Below, piece after piece: positions 1 through 9,243 of a DNA stretch of 64,000 bases. The stretch is taken from positions 3,596,001 to 3,660,000 of the forward strand of contig NZ_AP023396.1 of NCBI RefSeq assembly GCF_014466955.1, read 5' to 3'. The notes under the pieces are model-generated. The model saw nothing but the letters and a program-made list of their open reading frames with translations. It did not search any database and was not told the origin of the DNA. The DNA comes from Nocardia wallacei. GTDB lineage: Bacteria > Actinomycetota > Actinomycetes > Mycobacteriales > Mycobacteriaceae. Position numbers and translations under genes: made by a program. Numbering within the stretch: the stretch's first letter is position 1; every line of letters begins with the position of its first letter.

Positions 1-795
1 CTGCGCGGCCCGTACTGTGACCTGCCCGCCTCGCAGCGCGCCGCGCTGAGCCCCGACGGCGCCTGCCGGTTGCTCGCGACCGCGCCGTTCGAGCAGTTCA
101 TGCTGCGATTCAAGGTCGGCCTGACCGCCGGTGTGGTGATGGCCTGCCCGGTGTGGCTGTACCAGGTGTGGGCGTTCATCACGCCGGGCCTGTACGCCAA
201 GGAACGCAAATACGCGCTGAGCTTCGTCGGTACGGGCGCGGTGCTGTTCGTGACCGGTGCGTTGCTGGCGTACTGGGTCGTCGCGCACGCGCTGAGCTTC
301 CTGATGGGCATCGGCAGCAACGTCCAGATCACGGCGTTGAGCGGTTCGCAGTACTTCAGTTTCATCATTCAGCTGCTGATCATCTTCGGCGTGAGCTTCG
401 AGACACCGCTGCTGATCGTGGGCCTCAACATGATCGGCGTGCTCAGCTACGAGAAGCTGAAGAAATGGCGGCGCGGGCTGATCTTCGGGCTGTTCGTGTT
501 CGCCGCGGTCGTCACACCGCAGGATCCGTTCTCGATGCTGGCGCTGGCGTGCGCGCTGACGTTGTTGTTCGAGGTCGCCGTGCAGATCGCGCGGCTCAAC
601 GACCGTCGCCGCGCCCGCCGCGACGACTGGAGCAAGCTGTCCGACGACGAGGCCTCCCCGCTGGACGAGCGGCCCAGCGGTGTCGAGGCTGCGGCGCCGG
701 TCGACCCGCCCGCGCCGGTGGATGTGGCCGAGCCGGTCGGGGCGGGCCCGGACAAAACCCCACGCCCGGTGTCGGACTACTCCGATACCCTCTGA
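1..795 (+). CDS. tatC: Sec-independent translocase TatC, 5' end missing
   Basis: This is the C-terminal 264 codons of TatC, the multi-spanning core that recognises twin-arginine signal peptides in the inner membrane. The reading frame is open from base 1 and passes through the conserved loop around [13 protein letters not shown] and several hydrophobic helices, including one around [20 protein letters not shown]. After the last helix comes a charged, proline/alanine-rich cytoplasmic tail of about 60 residues, which is common in actinobacterial TatC. The N-terminus lies outside the window. The next gene starts 2 bases after the stop, as in the tatC-helY pair of mycobacteria, so the two are probably co-transcribed. 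The family assignment is secure; the tail sequence is not diagnostic. Confidence 0.96.
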   Translation: MRGPYCDLPASQRAALSPDGACRLLATAPFEQFMLRFKVGLTAGVVMACPVWLYQVWAFITPGLYAKERKYALSFVGTGAVLFVTGALLAYWVVAHALSFLMGIGSNVQITALSGSQYFSFIIQLLIIFGVSFETPLLIVGLNMIGVLSYEKLKKWRRGLIFGLFVFAAVVTPQDPFSMLALACALTLLFEVAVQIARLNDRRRARRDDWSKLSDDEASPLDERPSGVEAAAPVDPPAPVDVAEPVGAGPDKTPRPVSDYSDTL

Positions 796-797
796 CG

Positions 798-3491
798 GTG
801 ACACTACGGTCGCTTTCCGGCGAACTCGCGGCATTCGCCGCGGAACTCGAATTCACGCTCGACCCGTTCCAGCAGCAGGCGTGCGAGTCCCTACAGGGCG
901 GGCACAGCGTGCTGGTGTGCGCGCCGACCGGGGCGGGAAAAACCGTGGTCGGCGAGTTCGCGGTGCATCTGGCGCTAGCCGCCGGCGGCAAATGCTTCTA
1001 CACCACGCCCATCAAGGCGCTGTCCAACCAGAAGTACGCCGACCTGGTCGAACGCTACGGCCGCGGGTCGGTGGGGTTGCTCACCGGTGACCAGTCGCTG
1101 CACCCCGACGCCCCGGTCGTGGTGATGACGACCGAGGTCCTGCGCAACATGCTCTACGCGGGTTCGGATGCGCTGCAAGGCCTTTCGTACGTGGTGATGG
1201 ACGAGGTGCACTATCTCGCCGACCGGTTCCGCGGCGCGGTGTGGGAGGAGGTCATCCTGCATCTGCCGCCGGACGTACGCCTGGTCAGCCTGTCGGCGAC
1301 GGTCAGCAACGCCGAGGAGTTCGGCGCGTGGATGGAGACGGTACGCGGCGACACGGCCGTGATCGTCGACGAGACCCGCCCGGTACCGCTGTGGCAGCAC
1401 GTGCTGGTCGGCCGCCGGATGTTCGATCTGTTCGACCAGAAGTCCAGCGACCGGAAGGTGCTGGTCGACGAGGACCTGGTGCGCTACATCAAGCACCGCG
1501 AGCAGGCCGACCGGATGGAGAGCTGGGGCGGCCCGCGCGGCCGTGGCGGCGGGCGCCGGTTCTACCGGCCGCTGCCCCGCCCGGAGATGCTGGCCGTACT
1601 CGACCAGGAGGGCCTGCTGCCCGCCATCATGTTCATCTTCAGCCGCGCGGGATGCGACGGCGCGCTGGCGCAATGCCTGCGCTCCCGGCTGGATCTGAGC
1701 CGCGAGGACGACCGCGAGGTGATCGACGAGATCATCGACAAGCACACCGGCGACCTGCCGAAGGCCGACCTCGAGGTGCTGGGCTACTGGGAGTGGCGCG
1801 AGGCGCTGTACCGCGGGCTGGCCGCCCACCACGCCGGAATGCTCCCCGCCTTCCGGCACACGGTGGAGGAGTTGTTCGTGCGCGGCCTGGTGCGGGCCGT
1901 ATTCGCCACGGAGACACTGGCACTGGGCATCAACATGCCCGCGCGCACGGTGGTGCTGGAACGGCTGGTGAAGTTCAACGGCGAGACCCACGCCGAGCTG
2001 ACCCCCGGCGAGTACACGCAGCTGACCGGCCGCGCGGGGCGGCGCGGAATCGACGTCGAGGGACACGCGGTGGTGGTGTGGCATCCCGATGTCGACACCA
2101 GCGCGGTCGCGGGCCTGGCGTCCACCCGGACCTATCCGCTGCGCAGTTCGTTCCGGCCCGGCTACAACATGTCGATCAACCTGATCGACCGGCTGGGCGC
2201 GGCCGAGGCGCGGGCGCTGCTGGAGCGGTCCTTCGCGCAGTTCCAGGCCGACCGGTCGGTGGTGGGTCTGGTGCGCGGCATCGAACGCAACGAGGGCCAG
2301 GTGCGCAAGCTGCGTTCGCAGCTCGGCGACGAGGGCTTCATGGAGTATCTGTCGCTGCGCGAGCGGGTGAAGCAGCGCGAGCGCGATCTGGAGCGGCAGG
2401 GCCGCGCCGATCGGCGCGGCGCCGCGGTGGCGTCGCTGACCTCGCTGCGCCGCGGGGACGTGGTGGCCATCCCGTCGGGTCGCCGGCAGGGCCTGGCGGT
2501 GATCCTGGAACCCGATGCGTCCCCGGGTGATCCGCGTCCGCTCGTGCTCACCGAGGACAAGTGGGCCGGTCGGATCTCGGCGGCCGATTTCCCGACCCCG
2601 GCGCAGCCGCTGGGCCGGATGCGGCTGCCGCGTCACGTCGACCACCGCACCGCGCGCACCCGCCGCGACCTCGCCTCGGCGCTGCGCAGCACCGGCATCA
2701 GCGCGCCGGGGCGGCAGCGACGCGGCACGCGGTCCAAGGGCGGCGACGACCGGGAGTTGCAGAGCCTGCGGCGGGCGCTGCGCTCGCACCCCGCCCACAC
2801 CCGGCCCGACCGGGAACAGCTGGCGCGCATCGGCGAACGGTACAACCGGCTGCAACGCGAGACGGAGTCGATGCGCCAGCAGGTGGCGGCCACGACCAAT
2901 TCGCTGGCCCGCACCTTCGACCGCATCGTCGGACTGCTCGAGGAGCGCGGTTACGTCGACAATGGCGAGGTGACCGCCGACGGCCGCCGCCTGGCGCGCA
3001 TCTACACCGAGGCGGATCTCGTTGTCGCCGAATGCCTCCGGGAGGGGCTGTGGCGCGGGCTGGGCCCCGCCGAACTGGCGGCGGTCGTGTCGATCCTGGT
3101 ATACGAGTCGCGGCAGGAGACGGGCGGGTTCCTCGGACCGGCCGGGCCCACCCCGCCGATCCGGCGAGCGGTGGGTGCGACGGTCGGGGTGTGGAGCCAA
3201 CTGCGCACCGACGAGGCCCGCCACAAACTGGCGCCCACCCGGGAACCGGATCTCGGCTTCGTCACCGGCGTGCACAAGTGGGCCCGCGGCGAGAGCCTGG
3301 CCGAATCCCTGCTCGCCGGTGGGGAACAGGGCAGTCCGCTGTCGGCCGGTGATTTCGTCCGGTGGTGCCGCCAGGTCATCGACCTGCTCGACCAGATCCA
3401 TCAGACGGCCGACGACACGGAGGTCGCCGCCACCGCGGCCAAGGCGGTGAAGGCGATCCGGCGGGGCGTGGTGGCCGTCGACGCGGCCTAG
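798..3491 (+). CDS. helY: DEAD/DEAH-box RNA helicase, Ski2/Mtr4-like (HelY)
   Basis: An 897-residue superfamily 2 helicase. Motifs seen in order: Walker A CAPTGAGKT near residue 40, DEVH Walker B (MDEVHYL) near 137, SAT motif III, then in the second RecA lobe GINMPARTVVLE and QLTGRAGRRGID. A long C-terminal helical region follows, as in Ski2-like enzymes, which unwind RNA in an ATP-dependent way. The open frame extends much further upstream but overlaps tatC; I chose GTG at 798 because it lies 2 bases after the tatC stop and gives a start typical of the family (MTLRSLSGELAAF). The tatC neighbour matches the mycobacterial helY locus. The precise RNA substrate in actinobacteria is not evident from sequence. 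Confidence 0.93.
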   Translation: MTLRSLSGELAAFAAELEFTLDPFQQQACESLQGGHSVLVCAPTGAGKTVVGEFAVHLALAAGGKCFYTTPIKALSNQKYADLVERYGRGSVGLLTGDQSLHPDAPVVVMTTEVLRNMLYAGSDALQGLSYVVMDEVHYLADRFRGAVWEEVILHLPPDVRLVSLSATVSNAEEFGAWMETVRGDTAVIVDETRPVPLWQHVLVGRRMFDLFDQKSSDRKVLVDEDLVRYIKHREQADRMESWGGPRGRGGGRRFYRPLPRPEMLAVLDQEGLLPAIMFIFSRAGCDGALAQCLRSRLDLSREDDREVIDEIIDKHTGDLPKADLEVLGYWEWREALYRGLAAHHAGMLPAFRHTVEELFVRGLVRAVFATETLALGINMPARTVVLERLVKFNGETHAELTPGEYTQLTGRAGRRGIDVEGHAVVVWHPDVDTSAVAGLASTRTYPLRSSFRPGYNMSINLIDRLGAAEARALLERSFAQFQADRSVVGLVRGIERNEGQVRKLRSQLGDEGFMEYLSLRERVKQRERDLERQGRADRRGAAVASLTSLRRGDVVAIPSGRRQGLAVILEPDASPGDPRPLVLTEDKWAGRISAADFPTPAQPLGRMRLPRHVDHRTARTRRDLASALRSTGISAPGRQRRGTRSKGGDDRELQSLRRALRSHPAHTRPDREQLARIGERYNRLQRETESMRQQVAATTNSLARTFDRIVGLLEERGYVDNGEVTADGRRLARIYTEADLVVAECLREGLWRGLGPAELAAVVSILVYESRQETGGFLGPAGPTPPIRRAVGATVGVWSQLRTDEARHKLAPTREPDLGFVTGVHKWARGESLAESLLAGGEQGSPLSAGDFVRWCRQVIDLLDQIHQTADDTEVAATAAKAVKAIRRGVVAVDAA

Positions 3492-3622
3492 TGGAGTAGG
3501 CGCGCCGCGAACGGGGAACACCGCGAACGACGCCAATCCGGACGCGGCGCAATCGACTGTGATTGGATGCTTGCGTGTACCGACCGTGGTGAGGCAGTGA
3601 CGACCTCACTCGGGGGGCAAGC

Positions 3623-4408
3623 GTGAGTACGACGAGTGCGAGTGGAGGCAGGCAGATGAGCGGCCCGTACGGACCGAGCGACACCCCTGGTCCAGGGGAG
3701 GGACGCCCGAATGATCCGACCCAGCAGTGGAGCGGCGGGCAGCAGCAGCCCCCCGGCCAGTCCGGCCCCACTCAGCAGTGGGGTCAGCAGCCCGGCGGCG
3801 CGCAGCCTACCCAGCAGTGGGGAGGACAGCAGGGCGGGGGGCAGTGGGGCCAGCCGACCGGTCAGCCGTGGAGTCAGAGCCAGCCGCAGCAGCAGCAACC
3901 CCCGCCGCAGCCGCAGTGGGGCCAGCAGAGCCAGCCGTCGTGGCCGCAGCAGCAGCCTCCGCAGCAGCCGGCCTGGGAGCCGACGCAGCAGCAGTGGAAT
4001 CAGCCGCAGGGCGCTCAGCAGTGGGGCCAGCCGCAGCCGGGCCAGCAGTGGGGTCAGCAGCCACAACAGCAAGGCTTGCAGCCGACCGGTGCGAAGAAGA
4101 AGTCGAGGAAAGGCGCGCTGATCGCCGGGGCGGCCGCGCTGGTCGTGGTCGTCGTCGCGGTCGTACTGGGCGTCGTCTTCCTCTCCAGCGACAAGCTGGA
4201 CAACAAGGCCGTGCAGGACGGCGTGCAGAAGGTGCTGAAGGATTCCTACGGCATCGACGACGTCCAGAACGTCACCTGCCCGTCCGGGCAGAAGGTCGAG
4301 GTCGGCAAGTCCTTCGACTGCACCCTGAAGGTGGGCGGCGAGCAGAAGAAGGTCACCGTCAAGATCACCAAGGACGACGGCACCTACGAGGTGGGCCGCC
4401 CGAACTGA
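3623..4408 (+). CDS. Q/P/W-rich membrane-anchored DUF4333 protein (Rv2091c-like)
   Basis: A 261-residue protein with three parts. Residues 1-155 are low-complexity, rich in Gln, Pro, Gly and Trp, with many QQWG-type repeats. A Lys/Arg stretch (KKKSRKG) leads into one transmembrane helix around residues 170-190. The outer C-terminal domain of about 70 residues carries two cysteines (VTCPSGQ, SFDCTLKV) and ends in TYEVGRPN, the form of DUF4333. Orientation would be cytoplasmic low-complexity tail and extracytoplasmic DUF4333. Its place after helY and before the exonuclease matches Rv2091c of M. tuberculosis. GTG at 3623 is used; ATG at 3656 is an alternative. Function is unknown. Confidence 0.85.
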   Translation: MSTTSASGGRQMSGPYGPSDTPGPGEGRPNDPTQQWSGGQQQPPGQSGPTQQWGQQPGGAQPTQQWGGQQGGGQWGQPTGQPWSQSQPQQQQPPPQPQWGQQSQPSWPQQQPPQQPAWEPTQQQWNQPQGAQQWGQPQPGQQWGQQPQQQGLQPTGAKKKSRKGALIAGAAALVVVVVAVVLGVVFLSSDKLDNKAVQDGVQKVLKDSYGIDDVQNVTCPSGQKVEVGKSFDCTLKVGGEQKKVTVKITKDDGTYEVGRPN

Positions 4409-4416
4409 GCCACCGT

Positions 4417-4442
4417 CGCGCCCCGGCCCTGGCCGGGGCGCG
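4417..4442 (+). terminator. Perfect 12-bp stem hairpin after the DUF4333 gene
   Basis: CGCGCCCCGGCC and GGCCGGGGCGCG face each other across a 2-base loop, 8 bases after the stop at 4408. There is no T-tract, as is usual for GC-rich actinobacterial terminators, so termination is inferred from position and stability. Confidence 0.5.
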
Positions 4443-4449
4443 AACTGTC

Positions 4450-4981
4450 GTGCACCCCTTGCCGTTTCCCGATCCACCGCTCAGCGACGGTGCGGTGACG
4501 CCGCGCCCGTGGCGTGCTACGGACCTACCCTGGCGGTTCGAGTCGTTCTCCGATCCGCAGTGCCTGCGCTTCTCCTGGCCGCTGACCGAGCCGTGCACGC
4601 CCGAACACGTGCACCGGCGTTTCACCGACGAGGAAGTCGCGCGACGGGCGGGCACGGAACTGGCACTGGCCGTCGGGTCCGCGGCGGATCCGGAAGAACT
4701 GCTCGGCTCGATCTCGCTCTACGACATCGAACGTGAGCACGCGCGGGCAGGGCGCGGCCACCCGCGCCGTCCGGCTCCTCAGCCGATGGGCGTTCGCATA
4801 CCTTGACCTGTCCCGCCTGGAGCCGACCTGCGCCCCGGACAACCTGCCCTCCCAACGCGTCGCCGAGCGCTGCGGCTTCCTCCGTGAGGGAATCCTGCGC
4901 TCCCACATGGCCTTCCAAGGCGGGCGTCGCGACACCGTCGTGTACGGCGTGGTGCCGGGTGACCTGTCCGCGAGTAGCTGA
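4450..4981 (+). pseudogene. GNAT-family acetyltransferase, broken by an internal deletion and frameshift
   Basis: Frame 1 from GTG 4450 encodes the N-terminal half of a RimJ/RimL-type GNAT protein (PWRATDLPWRFESFSDPQCL onward to SLYDIEREHA). The C-terminal half, RGQGAATRAVRLLSRWAF through SQRVAERCGF and GGRRDTVVYG, is in frame 2 from about 4733 to the stop at 4981. The strand between them that normally reads like VGYWLAPEA is absent. The loss therefore looks like a deletion of roughly 30-35 bases (2 mod 3) just before the acetyl-CoA loop, rather than a single-base error. Neither half should be active alone: the first lacks the cofactor site, the second lacks the N-terminal fold. The gene lies between the DUF4333 gene and the convergent exonuclease gene. 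Confidence 0.8.
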
Positions 4982-5104
4982 ACACCGCTGCGTGCGGCGG
5001 ACCGCCGGGCAGCGCGCCCGCGAATCGTCGTGCGGGACCGGGCGGGCGAACGGTCCCGAGCACCCGAATCCTCGTGTCGGCGGGCGTGCCGATGCCGTCG
5101 GAAC

Positions 5105-6070
5105 TCAGCCCGCGACGGACTCCAATGCCTTGACGAGGCGTTTGATCGGGCTTTCGGCGTTGTAGGCGGCGGCGAGAGTGTGCAGGCCCTCCGGGTCGGC
5201 GGGGACGGTGGGGAGCCGGTCGGGGCCGGAGAGGTGGACCTGCGCGTCGCGCACGACGCGGACGACCGGTGAGGCCGCCTTCAGATAGTCGTCGGCGGCG
5301 CGGAGTTTGGCCCGGACACCCTGTGCCAAATCGGCATTCGGGTCGTGGACGGCGGCGATCAGGGCGTCGAGGCTGCCGAAGCGGGAGATCAGGGTGGCGG
5401 CGGACTTGTCGCCGATACCCGCGACGCCGGGCAGGCCGTCGGACGCGTCGCCGCGCAGGGTCGCCATATCGGCGTAGGCGGGCCCCGCGTTCTGTTGCGG
5501 CACACCGTATTTCGCCGCCACCTCGGCCGGGCCCCACAGCTCCGCCCTGGCCAGTCCGCGGCCGACGTAGAACACCCGCACCGGCGGCGCGGGCTCGTCG
5601 CGGACCAGCTGCAGCAGGTCGCGGTCGCCGCTGACCACGATGGTCGGGTCGGTGCGCTCGCGGCTCGCGAGGGTGCCGATCACGTCGTCGGCCTCCAGCC
5701 CCGCGGCGCCGCCGGTCGCGATGCCCGCCGCCGCGAGCACGCCGAGGATCATGTCGACCTGCGGTGTCAGGGTGTCGGGCACCTGCTCCGCGCCCGGCTC
5801 GGCCCCGGCCGCGTCGTCGAGGCGGTGCGCCTTGTACGACGGGAGCAGGTCGACCCGGAACTGCGGCCGCCAGTCCAGATCCAGGCACACCACCAGCCGC
5901 GCCGGGCGGTGCCGGGTGATCAGCGCCGCGACCATGTCGGTGAAGCCGCGCAGGGCGTTCACCGGCTGCCCGTCCGGCGCGGTGATCTTCTCCGGGATGG
6001 CGTGGAAGGCCCGGAACCACAGGCTGGCCCCATCGAGCAGCAGCAGCGGACCGGCGGCAGGTGAGCTCAT
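5105..6070 (-). CDS. 5'-3' exonuclease, DNA polymerase I N-terminal-domain type (Rv2090-like)
   Basis: A 321-residue stand-alone PIN/FEN-type nuclease. The acidic metal-binding residues are visible in [16 protein letters not shown] near the N-terminus, in [14 protein letters not shown] near residue 130, and in [12 protein letters not shown]. The helix-hairpin-helix region around [19 protein letters not shown] would contact DNA. Such proteins remove RNA primers or flaps 5' to 3' and occur separately from Pol I in actinobacteria. The frame is open upstream, but ATG at 6070 ([14 protein letters not shown]) places the first catalytic Asp as in the family. It is divergent from the peptidase gene and convergent with the broken GNAT gene, an arrangement matching M. 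tuberculosis Rv2090/pepE. Confidence 0.9.
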   Translation of the reverse strand: MSSPAAGPLLLLDGASLWFRAFHAIPEKITAPDGQPVNALRGFTDMVAALITRHRPARLVVCLDLDWRPQFRVDLLPSYKAHRLDDAAGAEPGAEQVPDTLTPQVDMILGVLAAAGIATGGAAGLEADDVIGTLASRERTDPTIVVSGDRDLLQLVRDEPAPPVRVFYVGRGLARAELWGPAEVAAKYGVPQQNAGPAYADMATLRGDASDGLPGVAGIGDKSAATLISRFGSLDALIAAVHDPNADLAQGVRAKLRAADDYLKAASPVVRVVRDAQVHLSGPDRLPTVPADPEGLHTLAAAYNAESPIKRLVKALESVAG

Positions 6071-6182
6071 GCCCGAGACGCTAGCCGATCGCCCCGACAG
6101 ACCGGCGCGAAGTCCGCGGGCCGGTCGGTGGTTACGGCCGACGGTGGGGGACGGGAGCGGTTCTGGCGTACCGTCGAGGACT

Positions 6183-7310
6183 ATGAGCGCGCAATCGGAG
6201 GCACGGTTCACGGCGGACGTCTACGGGAAACGGCTCGAGCGGGCGGCGGAGCTGACGCGGGCCGCGAAGCTGGATGCCCTGCTCATCACGCCGGGCCCGG
6301 ATCTGCGGTACCTGCTCGGTTCGCGGGCGCAGTCGTTCGAGCGGCTGACCTGCCTCGTGATCCCGGCCAGCGGGGAGACGCCGTCGGTGGTGGTGCCGAA
6401 GCTGGAGCTGGCGTCGCTGTCCGGTTCGGCGGCGGGCGAGCTGGGGTTGCAGGTGCTGGACTGGACCGACGGGGTGAACCCGTACCGGATGGTGAAGTCG
6501 GCGCTGAACGCCGGCGCCCGCGTGGCCGTGGACGACACCATGCCCGCACTGCACCTGCTGCCGATCGCCGACACCCTGAACGCGCTGCCCGTGTCGGCCA
6601 CGCCGGTGCTGCGGCGGCTGCGAATGCGCAAGGACCCCAGTGAGATCGAAGCGCTGCGCCGCGCGGGCGCGGCCATCGATCGCGTGCACGCCCGGGTGGG
6701 CGAGTGGCTGCGCCCGGGCCGGACGGAGGCGGAGGTGGCCGCCGACATCACCGCGGCGATCGTCGCGGAGGGCCACACCGGAGCCGAGTTCGTGATCGTC
6801 GGCAGCGGCCCGCACGGCGCCGATCCGCACCACGAGGTGTCCGACCGGCGCATCGAGGCCGGTGACGTGGTGGTCGTCGATATCGGCGGCCCGGTCGAGC
6901 CGGGCTACTTCTCCGACTCCACCCGCACCTATGTACTGGGCGAGCCGGATCCCGAGATCGCGGCCCGCTGCGCCGCGCTGGAACTGGCCCAGGCCGCCGC
7001 GGTGGCCGCGGTGCGGCCCGGCGTGACCGCCGAGTCGGTGGACGCCGCGGCGCGGAACCCGTTGGCGGCGGCCGGTTTCGGCGACAACTTCATTCACCGC
7101 ACCGGCCACGGCATCGGCCTGTCGGTGCACGAGGAGCCGTACATCGTCGCGGGCAACGAGACCGTGCTGGAGCCGGGCATGGCGTTCAGCATCGAGCCCG
7201 GGATCTACTTCCGCGGCGAGTGGGGCGCCCGGATCGAGGACATCGTCGTGGTCACCGACGAGGGCTGCGAGTCCATGAACACCCGCCCGCACGGGCTGAC
7301 CGTGGTGTGA
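6183..7310 (+). CDS. M24 aminopeptidase P family peptidase (Xaa-Pro dipeptidase, PepE/PepQ-like)
   Basis: A 375-residue pita-bread metallopeptidase that would cleave peptides with proline in the second position. The N-terminal creatinase-like domain covers roughly 1-150 and the catalytic M24 domain the rest. Metal ligands are visible: Asp in [12 protein letters not shown], Asp in [11 protein letters not shown], His in [13 protein letters not shown], Glu in FSIEPGIYF and Glu in [13 protein letters not shown] 6183 was chosen because the longer open frame runs over the divergent exonuclease start and the protein then has the usual family length. It matches Rv2089c (pepE) by position. No signal peptide, so cytoplasmic. 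Confidence 0.92.
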   Translation: MSAQSEARFTADVYGKRLERAAELTRAAKLDALLITPGPDLRYLLGSRAQSFERLTCLVIPASGETPSVVVPKLELASLSGSAAGELGLQVLDWTDGVNPYRMVKSALNAGARVAVDDTMPALHLLPIADTLNALPVSATPVLRRLRMRKDPSEIEALRRAGAAIDRVHARVGEWLRPGRTEAEVAADITAAIVAEGHTGAEFVIVGSGPHGADPHHEVSDRRIEAGDVVVVDIGGPVEPGYFSDSTRTYVLGEPDPEIAARCAALELAQAAAVAAVRPGVTAESVDAAARNPLAAAGFGDNFIHRTGHGIGLSVHEEPYIVAGNETVLEPGMAFSIEPGIYFRGEWGARIEDIVVVTDEGCESMNTRPHGLTVV

Positions 7311-7334
7311 GGCGCGGCTCGGACGGGCCGGCTT

Positions 7335-7562
7335 TGGTGTGCGCTCCGGCTCGAGGGGCCGACTTGGGTAAGCCGCGGCGAGGAGGGTGGTGTGCGCTCC
7401 GGCTCGGAGGGGCTGACCTGGGGTAAGCCGCGGCGAGGAGGGTTGGTGTGCGCTCCGGCTCGGAGGGGCTGACGTGGGTAAGCCGCGCTGGGGAGGGTTG
7501 GTGTGCGCTCCGGCTCGGAGAGGCTGACCTGGGGTAAGCCGCGGCGGGGAGATTGGTGTGCT
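7335..7562 (+). repeat. Four tandem copies of a ~55-bp intergenic repeat
   Basis: Copies start at about 7335, 7388, 7444 and 7499, with a truncated fifth start near 7553. Each begins TGGTGTGCGCTCCGGCTCG and ends near TAAGCCGCGGCGAGGAGGG. Units are 53-56 bp and differ by scattered substitutions and 1-3 bp indels. The tract fills the gap between the convergent peptidase and PPOX genes. No unit forms a convincing gene, and the unit is not divisible by three throughout. Confidence 0.9.
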
Positions 7563-7642
7563 CGCTGGCCGGACGCATTGTCCGTCGGGTTGTCCTGCGG
7601 GGCATCGACCGTGGCGGCGCTCCCAGGGTGCGGCAGTGACTG

Positions 7643-8050
7643 TCAGTCGCTGAGCCTGCTGCTGGTGAGGGCGCGGGTCGCGCGGATGGCGATGACCACG
7701 CGGCGGGGATTCTCCCGCGGCGTGCGGTAGCGCAGGGCGTAGCGGCGCTCGCCCTCGGCGACGTCGGCGGGATCGGTGAGCACCTCCGCCGGGCCCTCCA
7801 GGGTGAGCCAGCGGGCGCCGTCGACCTGGCTGACCGCGGCGTAACCGCCGCGCTGCGCGTTGCGGGCCTTGACCGTGTCGCCGGAGGTGATGACGCGGGC
7901 GATACCGGCCTCGGGATCCCAGGTGAAGCCGACGGCGACCACGTGCGGCGTGCCGTCGGCCCGCAGCGTGGTAAGGGTGGCGAGGTGCCGCTCGGTCACG
8001 AACTCGAGGGCGGTGGGGGACAGTTCGATCCGGGTGTCGGCGCTCGTCAT
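7643..8050 (-). CDS. PPOX-class flavin/F420 split-barrel protein, Rv2074 (F420-dependent biliverdin reductase)-like
   Basis: A 135-residue split beta-barrel protein. The sequence follows Rv2074 closely from memory: [20 protein letters not shown] near residues 18-37, [18 protein letters not shown] in the middle, and [14 protein letters not shown] near the C-terminus. Rv2074 of M. tuberculosis uses F420H2 to reduce biliverdin. ATG 8050 was preferred to the upstream in-frame start at 8122, which would run into the divergent SDR gene. The two genes are divergent with 70 bp between starts, the same pairing as Rv2074/Rv2073c. Cofactor use here is inferred from the family. Confidence 0.85.
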   Translation of the reverse strand: MTSADTRIELSPTALEFVTERHLATLTTLRADGTPHVVAVGFTWDPEAGIARVITSGDTVKARNAQRGGYAAVSQVDGARWLTLEGPAEVLTDPADVAEGERRYALRYRTPRENPRRVVIAIRATRALTSSRLSD

Positions 8051-8120
8051 GACCGCGACGCTAGCAAGCGCGGGGACCGGTGCGCCCGGCCGCATCGCCC
8101 GGTTTGGCAGACTGTGGCCC

Positions 8121-8882
8121 ATGAGTGCGCGCGGACGCGAGGTCGACGAGGGTGCGGTGCTGCTGCTGGGCGGCCGCAGCGAGATGGGACTCGAGATCGC
8201 GGAGCGGCTGGCGCCCGGCCGGGTGGTGATCCTGGCGGCGCGGCGCAGCGGCGACCTCGCCGAGCCGCGATCGCGGCTCGAGCGCGCGGGCGCGGCCGCG
8301 GTGCATCAGGTCGAATTCGACGCCGACGAGGTGGCGAGCCACGGCCCGTTGCTGGAGAAGATCGCCGCCGAGCACGGCCGCCTCGGGGTGACCGTGCTGG
8401 CGTTCGGCATTCTCGGCGACCAGGCCCGCGCGGAAGCCGATCCGGCCGCGGCGATCGCCGTGGCGCAGACCGACTATGTCGCGCAGATCAGTGTGCTCAC
8501 CACGCTGGCGAATCTGCTGCGCGCCCAGGGCAGCGGGCAGATCGTGGTGTTCAGCTCGGTCGCCGGGATCCGGGTGCGGCGCGCCAACTACGTGTACGGC
8601 TCGGCCAAGGCCGGACTCGACGGATTCGCCTGCGGCCTCGCGGATGCCCTGCACGGCAGCGGAGTTCACCTGCTGCTGGTCCGTCCCGGATTCGTCATCG
8701 GCACAATGACTTCGGGCATGAAACCGGCCCCGTTCTCCAGCACCCCGCAACAGGTGGCGGAGGCTGTCGTCACGGGCCTGCGCCGCCGCACCGAACGCCT
8801 CTGGGTCCCGGGCATCCTGCGCCCCGCCTTCGCCGCCGCCCGCCTTGTCCCGCAGGCGATCTGGCGGCGGTTACCCCGGTGA
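8121..8882 (+). CDS. Short-chain dehydrogenase/reductase (Rv2073c-like)
   Basis: A 253-residue classical SDR. The glycine-rich cofactor segment is [19 protein letters not shown], and the catalytic serine and YxxxK are in [20 protein letters not shown] followed by AKAG. It resembles DprE2, the NADH-dependent decaprenyl-phospho-ribose epimerase subunit, in length and in the [13 protein letters not shown] stretch. However, no dprE1 is near, and position next to cobL and the Rv2074-like gene fits Rv2073c instead. ATG 8121 gives the expected N-terminal beta strand. Substrate unknown. Confidence 0.85.
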   Translation: MSARGREVDEGAVLLLGGRSEMGLEIAERLAPGRVVILAARRSGDLAEPRSRLERAGAAAVHQVEFDADEVASHGPLLEKIAAEHGRLGVTVLAFGILGDQARAEADPAAAIAVAQTDYVAQISVLTTLANLLRAQGSGQIVVFSSVAGIRVRRANYVYGSAKAGLDGFACGLADALHGSGVHLLLVRPGFVIGTMTSGMKPAPFSSTPQQVAEAVVTGLRRRTERLWVPGILRPAFAAARLVPQAIWRRLPR

Positions 8883-9243
8883 GCACGGCAGCCGCCCGGG
8901 CGGACCACGGCCGATCGCACCGGCTCGACTCCGTGCTGCGCCCGCGTACCCGGCCACCGGTCGCCGACGATCCGCCCCACACCCGGCTCGTGCGGGGCCG
9001 CGCCGACTTCCCCTGCCGCGCAACGCCCCTGTCGGCGGGCGCGGCCCGGGTGTCATCGGCGCGGGGTGCGTTGCCCACCCGCCCGAGCAGCCCGCGAATT
9101 CGCGGGCGGCTGACACCGAGGCCGCCATCGGCTCGGCGCGGACGCAGCGCTGCTACCGCGCTCGCGGTGGCCTGTCCGTCGAGGGTATCGGTCGTCTTCG
9201 CGGAGGCGCGGCCTGCGGCGCACCGCCCGCGCGGGGTGTCACT
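8883..9243. other. 361-bp gap between the SDR gene and cobL with no recognised gene
   Basis: Open frames here on both strands are compositional and have no family-like sequence. The segment contains small GC-rich inverted repeats such as CCGCGAATTCGCGG near 9100. I see no convincing riboswitch; the CACTG just before the cobL start is a coincidental match to the B12 box. Confidence 0.5.

Noticed and set aside
7335..7562. Possible CRISPR array
   Set aside because: Units are directly adjacent without unique spacers, and no cas gene is near.
8121..8882. SDR considered as DprE2 of arabinan synthesis
   Set aside because: No dprE1 is adjacent, and the position next to the Rv2074-like and cobL genes fits Rv2073c better.
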